Source: Marsupella aquatica
Taxonomy: Eukaryota > Marchantiophyta
NCBI GenBank assembly: GCA_973895155.1
Contig: OZ316891.1
Span: forward strand, 22,816,001-22,880,000
Length of the DNA: 64,000 nucleotides
Direction: 5' to 3'
The notes beneath the pieces were generated by a model. The model made no database searches. It was not told the origin of the DNA and saw nothing but the letters and a program-made list of their open reading frames with translations. The stretch's first letter is position 1, and the number at the start of each line of letters is the position of its first letter. This document shows, one piece after another, positions 30,771 through 42,865 of this stretch. Both the position numbers and the translations under genes were made by a program.

Positions 30771-32160
30771 AGGGATCTGGAATCAATTTATTGTTGTAAA
30801 GATTATTCCATTTAGGGAGCACGAGGGCAGGCTTGGACAGCAAGGGCAGCGCGAAAGAGCTAATGGCAAGCACGAGTCACGCAGGGTCAGTGCGAAAAGC
30901 CAGCGCCATCCTTCAAGAAAAAAAGGAAGAAGACAGCGCCCGGGCAAGCGAAACAGCGAATGTGCGGCACCTGGGCAGTAATTGGCCGGGCAAGGCAGAA
31001 CAGTAACATGCTTTTCCAGTCCAAGGTGTAAGCGACAAACATTTTTCTTGTCCTCTGAAACCGAACCGAATGCTTAATTTTGAACGAAGACGGTGGTGTT
31101 ATCTTTGATTCGAATTAGGGGCAAGCAATGGCATGGGCCGGGAAAGGGCAGGGTTGGCCACTGAAGTTTCAATGTCTGTCTTTTCAATCAAATTTCATGT
31201 CGAGGTCCCAAAGTTCTAATTAGGACAGTAGATGCTCTCCCCTTCCATTGCTGTGTCTCTCTGTCCTACTCCGCTCTATGTCTCCCCCTTGACCCCCAGT
31301 AGGTTGATTTTGTTGATTTGAAGAAGGACGTTTCCGTTTGTTGCATCTCAAGCTAAGCCAAGCCAAGCCAAGCCAATTACCCTCAGGATCTCCTTGCATG
31401 GCAGTGGTCGAGGTGGAGAAAGGAAGAAAGCTACTCTGGGAAGTGGACTGGCTGATTAGCACAGCTTGCCGTAGTACCCAACTCAAGGACGGCGGTGAAT
31501 GCTGCGGAAGGATTTCTCTGAGTTCGAGGGGCAGGTTCAGCAGCTGATTTGGACTTTGATTTTGATTTCGATTTTGATTTTGATTGGATTGAATCGGAGT
31601 GGAGTGGAGTGGAGTGGAGTGGACTTCAAAGGATTTGTGATCAGGCCATTACCAGGGGCACGTCGACGCAAATCTCACCCTTATCATAATTATGAGTGCT
31701 CCAAAATTCACTGGCTACGTGAACTAACTTCCCAAAGGGCCTTACTCTATCCCCATCATTTCTCTCTCAAAGTTAGGGAGCCCATTGACTGGAGCAACCT
31801 GGTGGTCATTACAGAATTAGTCCGGTTAGGCAATCACCATCCATTAGCAGTAATTTTGTTAACTGAGGGAGGCAGGAGGATCAGTATCGAGTGAATCTGG
31901 CAGCGGGACTTGTAACAGGATACATAAATGGAGCAAGTGAATTTTTTCCTTATCCCTAATTCAGGATAGTTGTCCGTTGGCGCAGATTGGTGGCAGTCAT
32001 CCGGTGATTGTCAAGGGAATTGAGCCCACTGAACCATCCATCTAGGGGCATTAGCAGCGAGAGAGAGAATTTGGTTATGGGAGGTGGAATTAGGTTCTAG
32101 CTGCAGCACACAGGAAGGGAGGGAGGGAGGGAGCAGCAGCAGCAGCCGTGAGCTGTGGAG
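30771..32160. promoter_or_regulatory. upstream region of the RSH gene
   Basis: About 1.4 kb without a convincing gene, holding the promoter and 5' UTR of the following gene. Short tandem repeats: AAGCC(A) at about 31351-31376, TTTTGAT/TTTCGAT at 31548-31590, and GGAGT at 31597-31624. The GAGGGAGGGAGGGAGCAGCAGCAGCAGC run (32117-32146) lies just before the ATG. Confidence 0.4.
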
Positions 32161-35100
32161 ATGAAATTGTGCCAAACGAATGGGCTTTGCAATCGGCGCC
32201 AGTTGTCTACAGGCATTGGGAATGGTGTTGGCCTGGCAGAGGTAGACCAGCACACAGGATGCCTGAAATTTGGTGTTGGATTTAGAGGTACAAGGCGAGC
32301 TGCTAGGATTGGGTTGCTACAGGTCTCTGATGGAATGTGCAAGCGAGAAATGCAGTCTTTCTCGTCACCTTTGTCACCGAAAGTATGGAAAGGAGGGTGC
32401 CATGACGTAAAATCTAATAGTCAACATAATAGCTTGTCAGGGGGAAGAAGGGGAACCAGAGAGTTGTCAAGATGTGGGAGCTGCCAGTGTGTGGGTGGTG
32501 CATTAGAGCAACCTGGTGTAAATATGAATTTGTTCAGCCAGAGCCAGAAATTAGCTATGTCCAACAGCAATTACAGCAGAAGTATAGGAATAATGGCCTC
32601 TAGGCGGTTGACCACCCGACTTTTGGCCAATTTGCGGTTATTACACTCATCATCATCCTGCTCTGCTGCTGGTGCTTGTCAATCTTGCTCCCCAATTAGT
32701 TGTACAGGAATTTTGAAAGGAAAGACGGACTTGGGAAGGACACCATTGTTAGTATCCTTAAAAAATCTAGGAGGGCAGAAGCAGCAGGAGCAACGGAGGA
32801 GAGGATTGTCTGGGGGAGGTGTGGATTGTCGAGCTGTTGCAGTCATTGGAGAAGCTATAGTTGCAGCTGCCGCTAGCACTCGTCCCAGCCATGCTGCAGC
32901 ACTGGCAACCGTTACGCAGCTGGCGGTAACTGCAGCTGCCGTGGTTTACGGTGCATTTATGTCCCCATATGCCCACAGCCTCATTGGGCTAAATGATAAG
33001 AGCCTCCCTGGTATTTTGAATTCCTCGCCTTCAGCTCCTCTCTGCCCAAGAATATAATTTTCAAAACCTTCATCTTCATTGAAATTTACTCTCCCTGGTT
33101 GGTCGATATGGGTACTTTTGCGTACGTTTCTTTTGTAAGCAAAATGATAAGGATGTGCATCACATTGGACCCTTCTCACCTGGAGATCCCACTCGTAAGT
33201 TATTGAAGGATAACTCATCATGAGGTGGAACCTGCACCAAAAGTACTGCTAAAATTGATTGAACCATCTCATCCATTTTGCTGCAGATTTGTCACTTTTA
33301 TTTTCCCTATTGTCCTGTTGTTGCCATCATTGGCCGGAAATGTGATCCAGCTTCAATTCATGGAAAGTCAGAGCCAATCTAATTTTGTCTCTCTTTTGTA
33401 GTTCGTCTCGAGTTTGATGGAATCGACGTCACTGACTACAAGATATTTGAGGAGCCTGAGGTAAGGAAAAATCATTTTTGCCATCAGTTCGCTCTTAGCC
33501 TTGAAGGTTAGAAATCCTCAAGCTTGGATTGGGAGTTCTTAGCCACAGTCGAGTTTGGTCTTTTAGTCCCATCGCTAGGTGTAACGACAGAGCAGGCCCT
33601 TCCACGCCTTCTAGCTTTTTGGATATATCGCTGATTGATTTGGGGAGGTTTACTGCAGTGGCCAGACCTCAGACTAGAGGCAGGCCTGGAGGTTACCACG
33701 AGCTTGTACTGAAGAGCCTGTCACTCTTCCAGGTCCAGAAAGCTATTGTTTATGCAAGGGAGGCTCATATGGGGCAAATGCGAAAAACTGGAGAGCCGTA
33801 TATAACTCATTGTATTCACACTGCCAGAATTTTGGCAGCTTTAGTTCCATCAAAAGGCAAAAGGGTACTTACTTTTCACATGAATGTTGGTCTGAGCATT
33901 TGCAGGCATCTTAGGTTTCAGATTCGGGCAATAACTTTCTCTCAAGCACATGTGTCTCTGGTTTCGAATTTTGGGTGGATTACTCTCACAAGGCTAATTG
34001 ACATAAAATAAATAAATTGTGCCGCTGTTCTGCTGTTGCAAAGGTCTTCTATTCAGTCATTGTAACTCAAACGAAGGCTATTCTCAGATAGGACCCCAAG
34101 TATGTGGAAATAGCCTGCCATGTTCAGGACATACCCTTGGATTATCAGATTGTTTTTATGGTGAATTTGCAGGCGGTCCAAACTGTTGTTGCTGGAGTGT
34201 TGCATGATGTTGTTGATGATACAGTTCAAGATCTTCGGGATGTTCGAGAGCACTTTGGAGAAGACGTAGCAAGGCTTGTGGGTGCGGTGTCTAAGTTAAG
34301 CAACATTAACCAGGTATGTTCAATTCTTTGCCAAGAGAGCACGAATTGCTTGAATGTTAGTAACGTTCACGCAAAAATAAAATAAAATACGAGTTCTCTA
34401 GTTTCTATCTCCTTGGGCTCCTCACATCTCCCAGTATATTCTCTTGTTTATTCATTACTTATATGTTGATTTCTAGCATCTCATCTCAAATTCTGAACTT
34501 ACGGTCTGAGCTGCTTACTGCCGACCGCAATTTAGGCCTTAGGCCGTTTGGGTCACAGCAACTGCTGATCGTTTATTTCCTGTTCCAGCTCTTGCGTAGG
34601 CACCGGAGGATCTCAGCAGATCAGAATGCCACAGAAATAGATGGTTTGAGTACTGCAGAGGTGAGAACTGTATATAGCAAAGTTTGTGGTTTACCTTTCC
34701 ATTGACCAGTGTCTCGCCTAAGGTTTTGGCTTCCTCCTCTTGTTTGCTGTGTGCATTCAAAACCGTGGGCATTTTCTTGGCAAAACTATGATCGTCTGAG
34801 GTAATTGCAATCGCTAATGTGTTTACTACCTGTTTTGTAACCAGGTGGACAGCTTACGTGTAATGCTCCTGGGCATGGTTAATGACCCTCGGGTGGTTCT
34901 CATCAAACTAGCTGACCGGTTGCACAATATGCGAACAATGTAAATATCTGTTTAGTGATTTCGATTTCAAATGGTATACCCGTATCTGTTGCATTTAAGA
35001 ACTAAATTCTTTTCTGTTTTGAATGCCAACCAGGTATCCGTGTGTTTGTTGGGTTCCCGACTCAGTGCAAAAACTTTGACAGGACTCACTGATGATGTAC

Positions 35101-38100
35101 AATCTGGCGTTTGCTTTGCCTTGTGTAGTTATGCTCTCCCACCAGCAAAGGCTTCCGCTGTAGCACAAGAAACTCTGGCTGTTTGGTGCTCATTGGCATC
35201 AAGACTTGGTGTATGGACTGTAAAGGCAGAGCTGGAGGATCTATGTTTTGCAGTCTTGCAAGTGAGTCCCATAATACTGGCATGGATATGATCAGGAATC
35301 TCGCGCGCGACTTTAGACTCGTGTGTATTGTATGGTGTTCGAATCTCTACAGCTTGAAATGTGTCTATTTGGTTCTCCCTACTTGTTTTCTCAAATGTTG
35401 TTCTCTTTTGGTATGTGGTTGGAGACAGCCTAAAACTTTTAGACATCTCAGGGCAGCTCTGGCTGCAATTTGGAGCCCAGACAAAGACTGGAGGTACCTA
35501 AGGCGAATAACTAAAAGAGCCAAGAGAAGAGCTCTGCTTTATGGTGATCTGACAGACAAAGAACCAGAACGCAAGCCCGATCCGGAAGATGAAGAGGAGT
35601 TGTCGATGAAGGTATAAGAACGTCCTTTGCATTGCAAATGACGAGCTCTGCTGTATCATCAGCTTTGAAAAGAGTGTGTCAACCCACTTACGTACTAATG
35701 CGAGCGAAAAGCGTCTATTGTTTTTCTTGAAAGTAGCTTTCGTTTCACTTTCTTTTCCCTGTGCTTATCTGGAGGCGAGAAAGATTTGACAAAGTTTGAG
35801 TGCATAGTAACATGGCAAACTTCTTCTGCCCCTGCTGCAATCCTAAACTTCCTGCCCATTCGCCCCCCACCGTTCTCCCTCGGGGCCAGCCCGTAGAGAT
35901 TAATCCAATAATACGTGAGCCAGGAAGCTATGGTTATTGTTCAATGTACCACAGATGTCTAACATCGAGATGTAGAGTTGAAACTTTCTGATCTGGCAAT
36001 TGCATGAGCAATCCTTTTCTTGTATCCGAGAACATTTTATTTTGCATTGTATACGGTTGGGACAGGTTTATTTCTAACCTGCCAAGTCCGCTGGTACGAG
36101 CTGCAGGATCTCCTGGAATCAGTGGTGTCTTTTGATGTTCTTTTGGACCGTAATAGACGACGTTCTGGTTTCAATTGTCCTCTAACCGGAAAAGATGGGG
36201 CGAAAAAAAAGATAAAGGTGGTAAGGGATGCTGAAGTCGCTCTCGCTGCCCTGGGTGCTTGTGAGGAAGCACTTGACAAAGAGCTTTTGATTTCAACCTC
36301 GTGAGTGACTCACATGGCCTTAAATGGTAGCCCTAATGTCAAGGAATATCAAACATAGACCAAAGTCCTCCATAAATTCGTTCTTCTGATATTGCATTGT
36401 TCTCGAGTTAGTCGTCATCCATCGAACTTAAAGCTACTCTTTTGTGTCAATATGTCTGGAAATGGCTGTAGCATTATGAAGCTGGTTGTGCTCAGGTTTC
36501 CTTTTCAGGGGGAGTTCTCTAGTTGTAAAATAAACCCTCCGTCGAAAAGATCTAATCCCTGTGCTGTATGAAGGCGCTCAGCCGTCTGTGATCAGCTAAA
36601 CTTCAATCCCTTGCTTTCATTCTAGTGTACTGCATCAGTACGGATTTACTTACCAAGAAATCATGGAAGCCAAAGCTTGTTCTCGGCTGGCTGGGGTTGG
36701 TCACGCTCTAGAGCATTATTGTGACGTTTTTACCAGAGTGGCTGTTCTGGCCATCTTTACATTCATTGACTGTTTTCTGGCTTTCTTACAAAATCATTGC
36801 ATGGTGTTTTGTGCAGATATGTCCCTGGGATGGAAGTAACTCTTTCTAGCCGTCTGAAAAGTTTGTACAGTACACATTGCAAGGTTAGTTATCCTGCGTT
36901 TTATGTTCTATTCTTCATGTCTTGCTCAAAAGAGACGTGGTCCTATCTCACCTACCGGTTTTTCAACAGATGAGGAGGAAGGGTGTAACTTTGGATGAAG
37001 TATACGATGCTCGCGCATTAAGGGTGGTTGTTGGAGATGGTGGTGGGAAACTGCATGTGGCTGCTGTTGAGGGATGCTACAGTCTTCTCAATGTTATTCA
37101 CAGGTAATGTAGGTAGAAACGGGAAGGTCCGGTGAAAGTTGCCCTAAGAGTCAATTTCCTCCGTGTGGGCCATGCGTTTACCTTGATGTAGTAAGAATCT
37201 GGTCCAAAGGCGGGCATTGTTGTTTGATTGCTCGTACATGATTTCATTGATGAAATGGCATTACATGTTGGCAGTTTCTTGCTCGGTTAATGTTTCTCTG
37301 CGATACACATCAGCGTATATCCCTGTTGATACTAGCTCAAGGTATTGTTTCCAGTCAAATTGAGCTTGTTCGATGTTTTGGGATAGGTTGTGGACTCCGG
37401 TTGGGGGGGAGTTTGATGATTACATTGTCAACCCAAAGAGAAGTGGATACCAGGTCGGCCTCGTTGTCACAGCTTTTTTGACTCCATGGTTGTTTGTCTT
37501 AGCTGGCTATATTAGTACAATGCAAGACTCTGATTTCAAGAAAGAATTTAGATTTGCGGGATCTCAAACTGGTGGCGGAATTGTATTAGCACTTTGCAGT
37601 AAGTATGCTTTATTAAGTCAACCGTGAGAATTATCTACAAGTCCAGTTTGTAATGACGCCGTGGGACATCGCTGCTCCAGTCTCTCCACACAGCTGTAAT
37701 GGGCCCCGATGGAGCACCTATTGAAGTGCAAATTAGAACTCAGGTGTGTGCTAGCCAATGATTCCTTTCTATAATTCTTTCCAAACATGTTGGTATATTG
37801 TCCCTCTAGTGAAAGTCTCGAAAACAGTAAAATTCTGGTACGAGGTGGGAGAATTGTAGTTAAGGATAGATTACAAGATTGTAAAGACCTAGAAATGTTT
37901 TTGAGTAATGTTGATGACAAATGAAAATTCATAGGTGGTTGTATTGAAGTGGTCATTTCACAGATGCTAAACACCCTAAAACGGTATCATCGATATCAAG
38001 GATTCCAGTACCCATTTGTCTGTATGGACCAAATATTGCAGTGGCTATTTTCAAAAATGTTAATAAAACTAAAAAAACTCATTACCCGACTTTCGTTGAC

Positions 38101-40375
38101 AAATCCCTTCCATTTTTTTTAGCGCGTGAGGCATACACGGTACAAAATGGTCCCTATTATTTAGCATGCACTGGCTTAGGTCCTGGTTTTTATTGACTTC
38201 GTGAGGACAGTGCGTCCTTTGATTGTCTATTGAAGCATAGTTGTCAGTGTAGGTTTTAGTTAAAGGAACCGGGGGTAGGGAATCTCGGCAATGGTGACCG
38301 TCATACATATATAGTGGTATGAAGATGTTCTCATTGTGAAGAGCATGCTTGATTGACGTGTTTGCCTTGCCCCATCGACAATGTTCGTAAATTGTCAATA
38401 CGAGGACATGCCCTGACGCTGCTTTTTTCTTTCATGAAGGGAATGCATGAATATGCGGAGTACGGACATGCTGCTCATTGGCTTTACAAGGAGGGTGACA
38501 GTGCTATAAAATCTATGGAAGCTTTCACCGAAACTCTTATGTCGTCTTCAGCTGATAGTGAAAGCGCACATGTTGATCACGAGATTGATGAGGAAGAATT
38601 CAGTGGATATGGACGAGAATACAAACCTTCTCGGACTGCTGAAAGAGTTCCCCCGAGAGCTGCTCAGATAGGTCATCCAGCTCTGAGGATTGAGGATGGA
38701 AGGCTGCTTGCTGCTGTTATTGTGAGGTAGTTTCTCTTTTGCCGAATCCTTCCACTGGAGTGGAAAGCTTGGAGAGCCGGTGAGAGTGATAGAACTTATC
38801 CTTTTACAACATGCCTATCTCTAGGGTTTCTAAATGGGCAAGTCGGGAGCTCATTTTTTATTTCTCAGTGCAGGGGGTTCTTTCAAACCACTCATTGGCT
38901 GATTTGTAGTCGCTGGTACTATTTTTCTGGTATGTCTTGTAGAGTGGATGACGAGGGAAGGGAACTGCTGGTGGCCGTAAGTTTCTCTTTGCGAGCAAGG
39001 GAAGCCGTTGCAGCCGGTCGGGCTCGAAATCAGAGGAAAAGATGGGAGGCATATGCTCAACTATATAAAAAGGTGCTTGCGTCCTCCTTATTGAGTATAA
39101 CTCTTTGTTGCTGAACTTGTTCATTCTTGAATTTGATATGTCATGCGGGAGTACCTTATTGTAATCTTAGTGGATGAGACCAAACTAAAATGGTTATTTC
39201 CGGTAACAGCCTTTCTTCCGGAGATGTCAACAAAGACATTGGGCCTGCCATCTATACCTTGTCCATCCGTAGGGGACAAATTAACACCAAAGTTTGAGAT
39301 CTCTTTTATTTAGAGTGATCCAGGTGCATGAGCAGTAATGTGGAAACCTTTTGTCTGCAGGTTTCTGACCAGTGGTGGTTTGCACCCGGCCATGGAGACT
39401 GGAGCACTTGTTTGGAAAGATACACGTTGTGCTCCGATGGGATGTACCACAAGGTTGGACTTATTTTGTGTTGCATTTCCAGTTGCTACAGATGTGTTGG
39501 AAATCTCTTTGATCATCTTGCAATGAACTTGTAACGTTTTGTCCGTAGCTTTTTGGTCTTAATCTTAAACTCTGGGGTCTATTTCAGCAAGATCAGTTTC
39601 AAAGGGCATTGCCAACCTTCATCCAGCTTCTCGACCTCAATGAACATGAACAAGAAGATTACAAGGAGGTGATGGAAATGGTCCAAGAGGGTAGAGAAGT
39701 GAGAGTAGAGGAGGACTTTGATATTCTGGAAGAAAATGAAAGACCCCTTATGAATGAGTCGCAATCTGGCGTATCAACAACACGCATGAACAATAAGGTG
39801 AGATGTCCGTATTTAGACCCACATGGCATCTTCTGGCGTCAATGCATTCATAATTGAAGCTACTCTCTGCTTAGACTAAATTTACACGCTACGATTTAAT
39901 GCTCTTGACTGCTTCCTGGGGAAAGCATGCGCCATCCAGAATATTTGAGAAGATTCTTTTCATCAAAGAAAGGAACATGGTAAGGTTAGGGGAAAGTTGA
40001 GTGTAGATATCACGTTGGTCTAGAATTGAAAGAGCATTAAATGCTTTGACCCTCATTGGGGTGCAATTCTTTCACTTGGAATAGGTGAGGCTGCTTCGAT
40101 CAATGCTGCAGTGGGAGCAAGAGTTCAGGCACGAGGCTGCCCTGGATGGGTCTGTGACAGTTCTGAATCCTGAGCATCCTAACTCAGCGGCTCTCACGGA
40201 AGTCTTGGTCTTACGGTGGCCTGATGGTGAGATTATGCGCATGCCAGCTGGCAGCACTGCTGCCGATGCAGCAAGACGGTTAGGTATGGATGGCAACATG
40301 GTATATGTCAACAGTCAACTTGCCCTTCCGCACATGAATCTGAGAGATGGAGATTTAGTGGAAATTAGATCGTGA
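32161..40375 (+). CDS. RSH: RelA/SpoT homologue (RSH), (p)ppGpp hydrolase with degenerate synthetase, plastid-targeted
   Basis: 18 exons, all GT-AG, phases close to 3201 nt (1066 aa): 32161-33010, 33402-33460, 33733-33864, 34173-34313, 34589-34660, 34845-34939, 35129-35261, 35429-35611, 36107-36300, 36817-36883, 36970-37103, 37387-37453, 37681-37743, 38440-38726, 38943-39072, 39361-39453, 39588-39797, 40085-40375. HD hydrolase: THCIHTARILA, VLHDVVDDT, IKLADRLHNMRT. Synthetase: VYDARALRVVVGD, EFDDYIVNPKRSGYQ, SLHTAVMGP, EVQIRTQ, HEYAEYGHAAHWLYK. A TGS domain closes the protein (EVLVLRWPDGEIMRM...LRDGDLVEIRS); there is no ACT domain. Bacterial SGRxKxxYS reads SSRLKSLYS here, so Ser replaces a Gly known to be important for synthesis; predicted mainly a hydrolase. 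The in-frame Met at 32593 starts MASRRLTTRLLANLRLLHSS, a good transit peptide, and may be the real start (922 aa). RSH enzymes set the plastid stringent response. Subclass not certain. Confidence 0.9.
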
Positions 40376-42865
40376 TTTGTACAATAGAACTTGCTAAGCT
40401 CGCACTCTTCCCGAAGATTTCAGGATGAGAAGATCTGAATCAACCTTTCGGGTATTGCATTGTCCTGATTTGCTCGACGTCTTTGGAGATTCTTGTTGTT
40501 CCCAATAACTTTACCATTGCTCTAGGGTGCTCCACATTTTTGTGACATTCATATTGCTAACAATTTTAACACGTGGGTGCACTCTATTCCTAGTGTTATA
40601 GTAACAGATATTGAATTAGCCTGGTCGTACACAGTAAGGTAATTTAGCCTAGTTTAGGCATTATTAGTGTCCGATGTGGCCTGTCAGTCAGTGGTTAGTC
40701 CGACGCCCTTTACAGTGGTTTTTCAAGGTTTAGGTAATTACTTGCTTCTGTCATCCTTATTGTAGATATAAGACAAACCAACATGGCAGGAGTTCAGAAA
40801 ATTCTATTCGGTCTAATTTGCACTGAAGAAGTCATGGGCCGTCATGACGGAGATTTCTTGGACAAAGTAGTAGTATGCTGGACAGGAACCCTGTGGAGGA
40901 GGTCTAAATGGAAGTAAGAGTGTTCATCCCATCATTGTACATATCCTAGATCAAAGTTTCAAAGCTGGTCTTGGAGATTGCCTTCCCCATAGGCTTCTCT
41001 ATTTCCAACCTGCTCACGGCTAAACCTAACCGCAGGCTTCTCCGTTCAAGTTTCTTATTTAAAGTTGGTTGGTAGTTGGCATGTTTGGATTAGTGAGAGG
41101 CTACGTTGTGCAGTGTTCTCTTATGAATGACCAATCTGTCGTTGAGGGGTTCTGCGTGTACAGGGAAGGCAAGGAGAGCTCCTTCCTGTAGCGTGGAATG
41201 GAGTTTCTAAGAAGAAATTTCTCCTCCCTAGTAAAAATATTTTCTGGTTCTCTTGAGTTGGGCAACTGAAGTCTGTCTGTATGCCAGTATCCAACAAGTG
41301 CTAAATTTGAGTTTGATTGCTACACTAGAGAAAAGCAACGAATTCTTTTTGATCGCTCACTATGGTGCCGTGAAACGAAACTGCCTGGACAGTCTTCACA
41401 CCGTGCTTCCTTTAGAAGTGGTTGCAACGAGCTGCAATTGTGATTTGGTGCACATGTGGGTGTGTAAATGAGTCCTTGGCCGTGTCCATCTTGCTCTTGT
41501 CGTCATTGCACTTGGACAGGAGAATCTAAGTTTGAGTGATGTACCTCGCGGAACTGGGTTGATGTGGCCGAGTTTTGCTTACTGTGCATTGCCTAAACGG
41601 TGAAATTGCTTGTTTCAAAATTATACGGTAAAGTACATGGTTTCGCTGACACTTGCTGTGTCTGGGGTCATAAAACTTCAAAACTGGAATTGTCATAATC
41701 AGTCAGATCTGCAAGATGTCCGTCATCAATACCCATGAATTTTGCCTACTTAGTGTCGTCCATGTTCTTATTCACATGCGCACACATCCAGCAAGACATT
41801 CAGCTCCATCGCACAAACTGAATCTCCAGCCTTCATCTTGAAATTCGTTGGTCCATTTCTGTGGCAACATGACCTAGGTCCATCGAGGTAGGTCGGAGGA
41901 CTTGGGGCCGGGATTGTTCACTAAAGGAAAGGTTCTTGGGCAGGTTTTATTGTCGCTACTCTTTTGGATCCCAACGAGGACAACCTTACACGCGGGACGG
42001 TGTTTTCAAGGTGGGCAACATCGTTGCCAGTACCAGAGATAGCCCTCGTTGTGTTTGACAGATTTGAAAGATTGCCACCGTGACTTCGTCTAAATGCTCC
42101 CATCATTGATCCTGCTAGTTCAACATCTCACCAACAGTTTTGCCAAATTGCAAGAGGTCCTGTAATCACACATTCACGCATTTCACACTTATGCTTAGGA
42201 CTGCTGGTTGGCCATCGGAGTTCTGAGTCTTCGTAACGAAAAGCAGTTTGGTGAGTCACTCATCTAGCTCAAACCCCTTTTTTCCGAACTCCCAGTTGGT
42301 TAATGGTCTGCGTAAGACCGATACAGCACTCGACCTTATGACCTTATGATCTTGAGATTTACGGAAGCAATTACATCGTAGCAAACTTGTATTGGTAAAG
42401 GAGACATGATCATCCAGGGGGTTATCAGTCCACCGCGGCGAATCCAGCAACAGCTGCCATGCCCAAGCAATTGTGATATGTTCAGCCCTGAGAGGGTGAC
42501 ATGATTTACAGCTCAAGTTAAAGCTGCAAGCAACATTGGAGAATTTTACAAAATTGACCTCACCGGGAGGTTACAAAAAAATGGATGTCGGGGCTGCAAA
42601 ATGCTGTATCAGGCCGACGAACATTAGTATACAACGCTGGGCTTTGCGTCTCGTCCAAGAAGGATTCTTCCAATACAATTTCGACCGGTGACCCATGGGA
42701 GACAGCAGCTCCAGTGTTCGATTGGTGACCTAAGATGGGAGAGAGCAGCTCTAGTGTAAAGGTGGGGCAATTGCCGAAGATGTTAATGAGGATTCTCTTA
42801 ATGTGATAAGGTAAACGAACCAACGTCTTCTCTCGCTTCTTCAGAGGTGCTGGCCATAACAATTG
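40376..42865. other. intergenic between convergent RSH and GGCT genes
   Basis: About 2.5 kb with the 3' UTRs of both genes presumably at its two ends. Only short open frames without domains; no repeat recognised. Confidence 0.45.

Noticed and set aside
33140-33194. Extra small exon of RSH (CAAAATGATAAG to CCCACTC, with GTAAGT donor)
   Set aside because: Direct joining of 33010 to 33402 keeps phase and family similarity (VRLEFDGIDVT); including this exon needs a poor upstream donor.
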